Positions 57,366 to 64,000 of a DNA stretch of 64,000 nucleotides are shown here, one piece after another. How positions within the stretch are numbered: position 1 is the stretch's first letter; every line of letters begins with the position of its first letter. Position numbers and translations under genes: made by a program. Origin of the DNA: Suicoccus acidiformans (GTDB lineage Bacteria; Bacillota; Bacilli; Lactobacillales; Aerococcaceae); contig NZ_CP023434.1 in NCBI RefSeq assembly GCF_003546865.1, positions 868,001 to 932,000 on the forward strand. Direction: 5' to 3'. The notes under the pieces are model-generated. The model had not been told where the DNA came from, ran no database searches, and saw nothing but the letters and a program-made list of their open reading frames with translations.

Positions 57366-59159
57366 TTATTCGACAGTTACACTTTTGGCCAAGTTGCGCG
57401 GCTTATCAACATCTAGCCCCCGGCCAAGGGCTGTGTAGTAAGCAATTAATTGCGTCACAACTACACTTACCAAAGGACGCAGTTCGCTGCGAACGCTTTG
57501 GATGACGAAGTCGTCGCCGTCGCGTGCGGTGTCTTCCATGCTGATAACCATCGTTTGGGCGCCGCGGGCTTTCGTTTCTTCGAGATTCCCACGGGTATGG
57601 CTACCGGTTACTGGATCTGTAATTAAAGCGAGGACAGGTGTGCCTTCTTCGATCAGGGCAATGGTACCGTGCTTTAATTCACCGGCAGCGAAGGCTTCAG
57701 TTTGGATATAGGAAATTTCTTTGAGTTTCAACGCGGCTTCCATGGAGACGTAGTAGTCACTGGTCCGTCCGATGTAGAAGGCATTGCGTGTTTCCATTAA
57801 ATTGCTGTCGGCCCAGCCTTGAATCCTAGACTTCTCAGCAAGGATGGATTCCATGGTGCTTGCCACGATGCCGAGGTCTCGGGCAATCTCTTGGATTGGA
57901 ATATTACCAAGGGCTGCAGCTAGTAGGGCCATGACGCTAATTTGTGCGGTGTAAGCTTTCGTAGAAGCGACCGCAATTTCTGGGCCTGCATGCAGGAGTA
58001 GGGTGTAACTTGCTTCCCGCGATAGGGTCGAACCTTTCACATTGGTAATGGTCAAGGATGGGGCACCCATACAGTTCACTTCAACTAAGGCTTGGCGACT
58101 GTCTGCCGTTTCACCGCTTTGACTTAGGAAAATGAAGAAGGGGCGTGCACTTAATAGGGGCATGTCATAGGCAAATTCGCTGGCTAAGTAAACATCGGTT
58201 GGGATATTTGCCCAGTTTTCTAAGAGTTTCTTGCCAATCCAGCCGGCATTATAGCTGGTACCACATGCGATGATATAGAGGTGATCAGCTGCTTGGATGG
58301 CTTGCAATAAGTCTGCGTCGATATGATACGCGCCATCTTGGATATAGGCGTTAATCAAAGTACGCAAGACGGCAGGTTGCTCATCAATTTCCTTGAGCAT
58401 GTAGAAAGGATAAGTGCCTTTCTCTAAATCTTGGGCGTCTAATTCCGCGGTGTAAGGGGCACGTTCGATAGGCTTTTTGTCCAAGGTGGTGATGTGTACT
58501 TGATCGGCTTCAAGTATGAGAACTTCGCCGTCTTGCAACTCCACGTATTGGTCAGTGTAGGCAATCATTGCCATAGCATCGGATACGAGTCCATTAAAGC
58601 CGTCACCGATGGCCAGAAGTAGGGGGCTCTTATGTTTCGCACCATACAGGCGATCTGGTGTGTGATTGTCTACTAGAGCAATCGCGTAAGAACCTTGCAC
58701 AAGCGCGAGCATTTGATAGAAGGCATCCTCACCACTTAAGCCTTTCTCCTTAGCCAAAAAATCGACTAATGCAACAAGCACCTCGGTATCAGTTTCCGAT
58801 TGGAAAGGGTAGTCTTGGAGGTATTCCGCTTTGAGCGCTTCATAGTTTTCAATCACTCCGTTATGAACGAGCGTAAAGCGGCCGCTTGCTGATTGATGCG
58901 GATGAGCGTTCCGGGTTGCTTTCTCACCATGGGTGGCCCAACGTGTGTGGCCGATGCCCATCATAGCTGGTAAATCATAGTCTACCAATTGGTCCAAGTC
59001 AGCAATTCGTCCTTCTGTTTTGAAGAGGGCGTCTTGGCCATCGGTGTCCATAATGTAGATCCCGGCCGAATCGTAACCGCGGTACTCCAACTTCGCTAAA
59101 CCATCCACCAGAACTTTCTGGACCGGTCCGTTTCCAACAAATCCAACAATTCCACACAT
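57366..59159 (-). CDS. glmS: Glucosamine-6-phosphate synthase GlmS
   Basis: This 597-residue enzyme makes glucosamine-6-phosphate from fructose-6-phosphate and glutamine, feeding peptidoglycan and capsule amino sugars. The N-terminal glutaminase begins MCGIVGFVG, the Cys being the nucleophile once Met is removed, with GYDSAGI, THGEKATRNAHPH and SETDTEVL. Two SIS isomerase domains follow (IIACGTSYNAGWIGK, SQSGETADSRQAL), ending DKPRNLAKSVTVE. ATG 59159 follows AAAGGAGA; an upstream in-frame TTG adds two residues and would hide the catalytic Cys. It is controlled by a glmS ribozyme. Confidence 0.98.
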   Translation of the reverse strand: MCGIVGFVGNGPVQKVLVDGLAKLEYRGYDSAGIYIMDTDGQDALFKTEGRIADLDQLVDYDLPAMMGIGHTRWATHGEKATRNAHPHQSASGRFTLVHNGVIENYEALKAEYLQDYPFQSETDTEVLVALVDFLAKEKGLSGEDAFYQMLALVQGSYAIALVDNHTPDRLYGAKHKSPLLLAIGDGFNGLVSDAMAMIAYTDQYVELQDGEVLILEADQVHITTLDKKPIERAPYTAELDAQDLEKGTYPFYMLKEIDEQPAVLRTLINAYIQDGAYHIDADLLQAIQAADHLYIIACGTSYNAGWIGKKLLENWANIPTDVYLASEFAYDMPLLSARPFFIFLSQSGETADSRQALVEVNCMGAPSLTITNVKGSTLSREASYTLLLHAGPEIAVASTKAYTAQISVMALLAAALGNIPIQEIARDLGIVASTMESILAEKSRIQGWADSNLMETRNAFYIGRTSDYYVSMEAALKLKEISYIQTEAFAAGELKHGTIALIEEGTPVLALITDPVTGSHTRGNLEETKARGAQTMVISMEDTARDGDDFVIQSVRSELRPLVSVVVTQLIAYYTALGRGLDVDKPRNLAKSVTVE

Positions 59160-59189
59160 ATTCAATTGTCTCCTTTACGAAATAAAATT

Positions 59190-59330
59190 TCGCTTTTAGG
59201 TGCGTAAAGCAGAATTTGTCGAGCAACTTGCGCTGCTGTTTTGCCTGCTTTTGTGGACTGCACAAACCCTGAGCCATCCGCCGAAATTTCGATTGACTCA
59301 ATCCTCGTCACCTCAATGAGGTCTGGCGCT
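59190..59330 (-). promoter_or_regulatory. glmS: glmS ribozyme-riboswitch
   Basis: The minus strand matches the glmS ribozyme core in order: AGCGCCAGA at the cleavage site (A59330 followed by G59329), GTGACGAGGATTGAG, AATCGAA, TTTCGGCGGATGGCTCAGGG, then paired elements TTTGTG...CACAAA and a CAGCGCAAGTTGCTCG stem. In Firmicutes, glucosamine-6-phosphate activates self-cleavage and mRNA decay, giving feedback on glmS. The 3' limit is approximate; it ends about 30 nt before the glmS start. Confidence 0.92.
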
Positions 59331-59370
59331 ATCCGATTAACCTTTCTGTATTTTTTCTAAAAGCTTAATC

Positions 59371-59400
59371 AATTTACCACTATTGTGACACTTTTGTCAA
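59371..59400 (-). promoter_or_regulatory. Promoter of glmS
   Basis: On the minus strand: TTGACA (59400-59395), an 18-bp spacer and TGGTAAATT with -10 TAAATT (59376-59371). Initiation would fall about 35 nt before the ribozyme cleavage site. Confidence 0.75.
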
Positions 59401-59430
59401 TGTTTTTATTCGTAGTAAACGTTGACAAAA

Positions 59431-59457
59431 CAAAAACCAGCCCGCTAAGGACTGGTT
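59431..59457 (-). terminator. Rho-independent terminator after sodC
   Basis: Minus strand AACCAG, CCTTAGCGGG-type loop, CTGGTTTTTG. It overlaps the ancestral sodC stop codon. Confidence 0.85.
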
Positions 59458-60228
59458 AAAAATATTCGGTGTTTGTTGCTTCTGCTTCAGAGTCGGTAGC
59501 TTCATCTTCTGAATCGTCACTTACTTGCTCATCATCAGTCTGATAATATGTTCGCTACCTTCTTGGGGAGCGAAAATTACGGCAGCTGCTTGACGATCAC
59601 CAGCATCTCCAGTCGGCTGACTTACATAATCATACGCTTCAGTGTGGATGATTAAACTGCTACCATCTAAGGAATTGAGCGTATGCTCCCCATCTGGGTC
59701 AAGCGTCACGCCAGGGATTTCAAAGGTTTCATCAACCTTGCCATCCGCACCAACAACTAAGTTAGGCAAATCGCCTAAATGTGGCCCAGATTCTGACTCA
59801 CTTCCATGTTCCACATTCGTTGGATTAAAGTGCGAACCAGCATCTTCAAAAGTTGGTGGTGTTGCTAAGCCAACTTCATGAATATGCGTACCGAATTCCC
59901 CTTCAGGCAAGCTTTCAACTTGTAAGTGAAGAGTGACAACACCATCGGCGTCTTCTTGGAAAGTCGCCGTGCCAATCACTTCCTCATCTTGATTTATCAC
60001 ATCAGACACCACTTCAAAAGCAACCTCTTCAGCCACTTTTTCACTAGCGGACTTTACCACATCTAATGCGTCTGGAGCTAAAGATTATGCTGCTGAATCC
60101 ACAGACTATACGACTTCAGACGCTGCTTCTTCCGCAGTACTTTCTTCTGCAAATACGACAACTCCTGCGTTAGCTGCGAACAACAGCGCCGCATTGGAAC
60201 TGAGCAATACCTTTCTAAGCTTTCTCAT
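59456..60228 (-). pseudogene. sodC: Secreted Cu/Zn superoxide dismutase, broken
   Basis: From ATG 60228 (after GGAGG) the frame gives a signal peptide, MRKLRKVLLSSNAALLFAAN, AGVVVFA, then two in-frame stops: TAG at 60108-60106 and TAA at 60087-60085. The frame then continues in SodC: GTHIHEVG, GSHFNPTN, GPHLGDLPNL and HTEAYDYVSQPTGDAGDRQA (Cu and Zn ligands present). Near the end the frame shifts: the current stop follows RLMMSK, while the next frame continues as an acidic tail (QTDDEQVSDDSEDEATDSEA) to the terminator. A GTG at 60060 could start a 179-residue unexported protein, but no ribosome-binding site supports it. Confidence 0.82.
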
Positions 60229-60366
60229 AACCATTCCTCCACATAATACCTAAGTAACCTGTACCTATACTGAAAAGCACCTAGCTAAATTGCTAGCAAT
60301 ATGCCTCGGCATTTATATTTAGCAAAAAAGTGTGATGCTAGTGCTCAGTATGGTAGTTAGGCTTAT

Positions 60367-61545
60367 GAGCCAGTGTGTATGCAAGTTACTTGTATGGTTG
60401 GTGAGACGGTGTGTAAATCCTCGAACATATAATGGACCCATACCAACAAACAGAGCTGCAAGTTTTTCCTCTCAGCACTAATTCAGAGCAAATAGGTTAC
60501 ACTTACAGCGTCAGGAGCACCTACAAAAGCCAAACTCTCTCTCCGGATCAAATAAAGGTTGATGCCACGGTAAGCCGTGGCTTCCTTATCTAAAATGCAA
60601 ACAGGGTTTCGCACCGTAGTTGGTACCAAAGCGAAGAAGGTGCTACAAATTTGAGTTTGACCTACTTTGACTATCGTGGTGGAGTTGTACCACGATAGTC
60701 AACACCGCTTTCACTTACGTGGTAGGCTTGCACCACGCTAGTCAGACGAGGTATGAGTTACGTGGTAGACTTGCACCACGCTAGTCCAGAGGTATTTGAC
60801 TTACGTGGTAAATTCTACCACGCAAGTCACTTCTCGAGACAGATAGGAAAAAACGGTTCATACCAACAAACAGAGCTGCAAGTTTTTTCTCTCAGCACTA
60901 ATTCAGAGCAAATAGGTTACACTACAGCGTCAGGAGCATCTGCAAAAGCCAAGCGCTCTCTCCGGATCAAATAAAGGTTGATGCCACGGGCAGCCGTGGC
61001 TTCCTTATCTAAAATGCAAACAGGGTTTCGCACCACAGTTGGTACCAAAGCGTAGAAGGTGTTACAAACTTGGGTTTGACCTTCCTTGACTAACGTGGTA
61101 AATTCTACCACGCAAGTCAGTTCTCGAGACAGATAGGAAAAAAACGGTTCAGACCAACAAACAGAGCTGCAATTTTTTCCTCTCAGCACTAATTCAGAGC
61201 AAATAGGTTACACTTACAGCGTTAGGAACACCTACAAAAGCCAAGCACTCTCTCCGGATCAAATAAAGGTTGATGCCACGGGGAAAGCCGTGGCTTCCTT
61301 ATCTAAGATGCAAACAAGGTTTCGCACCACAGTTGGTACCAAAGCGTAGAAGGTGCTACAAATTTGGGTTTGACCTTCCTTGACTAACGTGGTAGAGCTG
61401 TACCACGCTAGTCACACCGCTTTCACTTACGTGGTAGGCTTGCACCACGCTAGTCAGACGAGGTATGAGTTACGTGGTAGACTTGTACCACGCTAGTCAA
61501 CCCTCCTTTGACTTATGTGGTAATTTCCACCACGCAAGTCAGAAT
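60367..61545 (+). repeat. Third palindrome array: three units related to the 17-kb array
   Basis: The head GAGCCAGTGTGTATG...GGTGTGTAA matches the head of the array at 16668. The landmark (T/C)AGTTGGTACCAAAGCG recurs near 60617, 61036 and 61330. Units contain four, one and four CGTGGTA...TACCACG palindromes, nine in all. In the last unit the TGGTA landmarks lie at 61390, 61432, 61475 and 61518 (steps 42-43). The hairpin with CCACGG/CCGTGG and the CTCTCCGGATCAAATAAAGG segment are also kept. No gene is supported in 60229-61692. Confidence 0.92.
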
Positions 61546-61632
61546 GCTCAATTCCATATCCAGCGAATGAGCAATTGCTTCCTGCACACTCCCAATCTTT
61601 TCGCACTCAGCACAAACCCGTCAATTCACACA

Positions 61633-61658
61633 AAGAAACCACGGCGGCTACCGTGGTT
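61633..61658 (-). terminator. Terminator of the secreted acidic protein gene
   Basis: Minus strand AACCACGG, TAGCCG loop, CCGTGGTTTCTTTG. It lies 35 bp after the stop of the gene ending at 61693 and has the same CCACGG/CCGTGG stem as the repeat-unit hairpins. Confidence 0.8.
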
Positions 61659-61692
61659 CGTATTGGTACTAACATGTATTAGGAATTTAGGC

Positions 61693-62724
61693 TTAGTTTG
61701 AAGCTGCTTCTTCTTCTGCGCTTTCTTCAGCGACAGATTCAGCACTTTCTTTTGCTTGTTCGCTTTCTGATTCGATCACTTCGCCAGTTACTGCATTGAT
61801 GTTTACTTCGGCAGTTGGGTCAGTGTCAGCTTCGCCGCCTAATTCGACAGTCCAAACTGGGCCGCGTTCTACGTTTTCTTCTGCTTGGAAGTTATCCCAG
61901 AAGTCTGTTGCGTCCGCAACTAGTGTCCAGCGGATTGCTTGGCTTTCTGGAGCTGTTTCTAAAGCGGTAGCTGTTGCTTCATCAAGTGAAACTAATTTGT
62001 CTAAGTCAAGAGCAGGGCGCTCGTCAGAATCTGCAACTGCATCGGCAGCTGCTGCGTCAGCTTCAGCTTCAGCAACGTCAGCTTCTGTAACGCTAGCGTC
62101 TGTTTCAGCTGCTTCTTCTGTGGATTCTGCTACAGATTCAGCTGAAACGGCTTCTTCTTCTTCGCTAGCAGCTTCTTCTGCGTCTTGTGCTTCACCGCCG
62201 CCTGTGTTGAATAGGTTTTGGTCATAGCCACTTTCGACTGCAGAACCATTTTGCCATACAACTTCGTATGTTACGTCTTCTTCAGCAGTGAAAGCTTCGA
62301 CTGTGATTTCGTATAGATCTTCTTCACGGTCGTAAACGACATCAATCTTGTCAAAGGCTGCTTCAGGATAGTCAGCTTTGATTTGTTTAACCGCAGCATC
62401 TACACCAGCTTGGGCAGCACTTACTTCAGCTTCTTCTAAAGTCGCCGCTTCTTGAGCAACTTTTGCTTCAGCCTCAGCTTCTGCTTCCGCTTTTTCTGCA
62501 TCTTCAGCCGCTGAATCAGCATCCGCTTCTACAGATTCTGCATCGCTTGCAACGCTTTCAGCCTGTTCAGAAGCAACGCTGGCATCTGCCGCCTCGCTAG
62601 CAGCTTCTTCTTGGGCAGACTCTACGTCTGCGCTAGCACTCTCGGCGAAAGCGACTGGAGCTGCGCTAACCAATACGGACGCACTCAATGATAAAGCTAA
62701 CAATTGTTTCAAAGATTTCTTCAT
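61693..62724 (-). CDS. Secreted acidic PepSY-like protein
   Basis: This 343-residue protein has a clear signal peptide (MKKSLKQLLALSLSASVLVS, AAPVAFA). An Ala/Glu/Ser/Asp low-complexity stalk (about 28-105) precedes a PepSY-like domain (AVKQIKADYPEAAFDKIDVV, DREEDLYEITVEAF). A second acidic stretch and a second PepSY-like domain (KLVSLDEATATALETAPESQ ... WTVELGG ... VNINAVTGEVIES) follow. The tail is acidic. There is no LPxTG, lipobox or LysM, so it is probably free or loosely wall-bound. PepSY domains are thought to be inhibitory or binding modules. The ATG follows AGGAGGAG. Confidence 0.75.
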   Translation of the reverse strand: MKKSLKQLLALSLSASVLVSAAPVAFAESASADVESAQEEAASEAADASVASEQAESVASDAESVEADADSAAEDAEKAEAEAEAEAKVAQEAATLEEAEVSAAQAGVDAAVKQIKADYPEAAFDKIDVVYDREEDLYEITVEAFTAEEDVTYEVVWQNGSAVESGYDQNLFNTGGGEAQDAEEAASEEEEAVSAESVAESTEEAAETDASVTEADVAEAEADAAAADAVADSDERPALDLDKLVSLDEATATALETAPESQAIRWTLVADATDFWDNFQAEENVERGPVWTVELGGEADTDPTAEVNINAVTGEVIESESEQAKESAESVAEESAEEEAASN

Positions 62725-63026
62725 ACAAATCTCCTCCTAAATAAATACGTTTTCTTAAACGGTAATACCAGTATACTCGACATCAATAGAAATTGACAGC
62801 AAAATGACTCAATAAACAGCATTTATCTAATAATTTTCATACTTTGTTCAAAAAATTGAGAACCTTTGTTATTTCTGCTAGATAAGTTGCCACCTTGCGA
62901 CAATAATCGCCTTTGGCACTTAACAAGCTTTCATACATTTATAATACTAGTTCGCCAAATGCATGCGCGAATTCACGCAGAAGCACCGACTATTGTTGCT
63001 GCTATTTGCATAATAAAAGTGACGCA
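62725..63026. other. Spacer upstream of the acidic protein gene
   Basis: About 300 bp. A TATACT on the minus strand near 62775 could be the -10 of the acidic protein gene. Open frames here lack ribosome-binding sites and are not called. Confidence 0.4.
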
Positions 63027-63138
63027 ATTCCGTGGGAAAGTTGTCCGTCGGAATCGAAATGGCGTAAAATTCCGTGGAGAAGTTTCCCGACGGAATAATT
63101 GCCAGAAATCATTTCGTGGAGATTGTTTCCCACGGAAT
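63027..63138. repeat. Three phased 28-bp palindromes, 42 bp apart
   Basis: Imperfect palindromes with ATTCCGTGG arms and (C)CGACGGAAT or CCCACGGAAT partners lie at 63027-63054, 63069-63096 and 63111-63138, exactly 42 bp apart with 14-bp unlike linkers. The sequence differs from the CGTGGTA family, but the layout is the same. They lie between two minus-strand genes. Confidence 0.85.
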
Positions 63139-63173
63139 CCGGGTTCAGAAATCCTTGGCTGCCAGTGAAAGCT

Positions 63174-63215
63174 AAAAAGCCTCACCCTTGGTGACAGACA
63201 CTTAAAGGGTGAGGC
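63174..63215 (-). terminator. Terminator after potD
   Basis: Minus strand GCCTCACCC...GGGTGAGGC (extended by TTT/AAG pairs) followed by TTTTT. It lies about 50 bp beyond the potD stop. Confidence 0.9.
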
Positions 63216-63263
63216 ATTATTGATGTTAGCACCTGGTTTGGTGCAAGTTAACTGTTAGTGCTG

Positions 63264-64000
63264 CTAAGGCGCTAATTTCAATTCTAGGAATAAATCATTG
63301 TATAAGATGGTCGTCTCTTGGCCTAAATCTTGAAAGGCTTCCAGTCGGGCGATTTCTTCGTCGTCTGGGTACAGCATTTCGTCTTCGCGTGCTTTGGGAT
63401 CGATAAGGTCGTAAGCAGCTTGATTCGGGCTAGAATACCAAATGTAGTCGGCATTTTGGGCGGCAATTTCAGGTTCTAGTAGGTAGTTGATTAAAGCGTA
63501 GGCGCCTTCTGGGTTTTGGGCGCTGGCTGGAATGGCTAGGTTATCGAACCAAATATTGCTACCTTCAGCTGGTAGGTGGTAGGCTAGGTTTTCGTTTTCC
63601 TCCAAGGCCATGGCGGCTTCACCCGAGAAGGTGATTCCTACACCAACTTCTTCTTGGACGAGGTACATCTTGATTTCGTCAGCAAGAATGCCTTTGACGT
63701 TAGCCATAAAGCCAGTTAAATCGCGGGCTACTTTGTGTAAGATTGCGTCGTCTTTGGTGTTTAGGGAATGTCCATTTGCCAAAAGACCGATGCCTAGGCT
63801 TTCACGGGCGCCGTCGTAAATGAGAATATCATTTTTGAATTTAGGTTCCCAGAGATTGCGCCATTGGGCTACGTCTTCTGGGCTATATTTGCGTGTGTCA
63901 TAAATAATGCCTAGGGTCCCCCAGAAGTAGGGGATGGAGTACTCGTTGCCTGGGTCGAAAGCTTGGTCCATAAAGCGAGGATCTAGGTTTTCAAGGCCAA
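63264..64000 (-). CDS. potD: Spermidine/putrescine-binding protein PotD (partial)
   Basis: This is the C-terminal part of a polyamine ABC transporter binding protein; the gene runs off the right edge (the frame is open to 64000 with GLENLDPRFMDQAFDP). Family features are EYSIPYFWGTLGIIYDTRKY, EVGVGITFSGEAAMALEENE, NIWFDNLAIPASAQNPEGAY and the end ILYNDLFLELKLAP. It is probably the last gene of a potABCD operon lying outside the window, because a terminator follows. About 245 residues are visible. Confidence 0.92.
   Translation of the reverse strand, partial: GLENLDPRFMDQAFDPGNEYSIPYFWGTLGIIYDTRKYSPEDVAQWRNLWEPKFKNDILIYDGARESLGIGLLANGHSLNTKDDAILHKVARDLTGFMANVKGILADEIKMYLVQEEVGVGITFSGEAAMALEENENLAYHLPAEGSNIWFDNLAIPASAQNPEGAYALINYLLEPEIAAQNADYIWYSSPNQAAYDLIDPKAREDEMLYPDDEEIARLEAFQDLGQETTILYNDLFLELKLAP

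Overview
The window looks like a chromosome segment of a low-to-mid GC monoderm Firmicute of the order Lactobacillales, plausibly Aerococcaceae or a close relative. The evidence is the style of metK, leuS, glmS (with a glmS ribozyme), MurJ/YtgP and MnmM/YtqB, a LysM glucosaminidase, AGGAGG ribosome-binding sites with many TTG/GTG starts, and IS families typical of the order. Genus is inference; no rRNA or tRNA gene was seen.

Layout. 1-3440: a decayed IS30-family transposase split by an IS66-family element, with a perfect 8-bp target duplication. 4.2-20.5 kb: core genes: a UbiA-like membrane protein, metK, mnmM/ytqB, a LysM autolysin, leuS, a MurJ-like flippase with a very long N-terminal extension, an rRNA pseudouridine synthase, and a three-gene ExbB/ExbD-like proton-channel module. 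Between them lie two arrays of palindromic repeats (6.7-7.1 and 16.7-18.7 kb) and a 184-bp MITE. 21.6-38.1 kb: an AT-rich Wzx/Wzy-type capsule or exopolysaccharide locus with a duplicated and decayed glycosyltransferase pair around a dead IS256-type element. 38.2-53.6 kb: a complete type I-E CRISPR-Cas system (cas3-cse1-cse2-cas7-cas5-cas6-cas1-cas2::exonuclease) and an array of 11 repeats, bracketed by copies or ends of one IS3-family element. It carries a pseudo-repeat upstream of cas3 and an orphan repeat 0.9 kb beyond the array. 54.3-64 kb: an MFS efflux pump, an oligopeptide-binding protein without a lipobox, glmS with its ribozyme, a broken sodC, a third palindrome array, a secreted acidic PepSY-like protein, and the 3' end of potD.

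How it works together. The capsule genes supply initiation (PglC-like phosphosugar transferase), nucleotide-sugar conversion (CapD/PglF-like enzyme, epimerase), assembly (five intact glycosyltransferases), export (Wzx), polymerisation (Wzy) and control by a Wzc-like split kinase (CpsC/CpsD). The cas genes overlap or nearly touch and read into the array, so they are probably one transcript.

The most unusual signals are non-coding. About 37 palindromes with a CGTGGT...ACCACG-type core occur in three loci, most spaced 42-43 bp apart (four helical turns). A different palindrome family at 63.0 kb has the same phasing at exactly 42 bp. The second group of signals is the CRISPR-repeat-like sequences outside the array, which resemble known Cas-regulating guide RNAs (CreR/CreA type). 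All coordinates and repeat counts were read by eye from the sequence.
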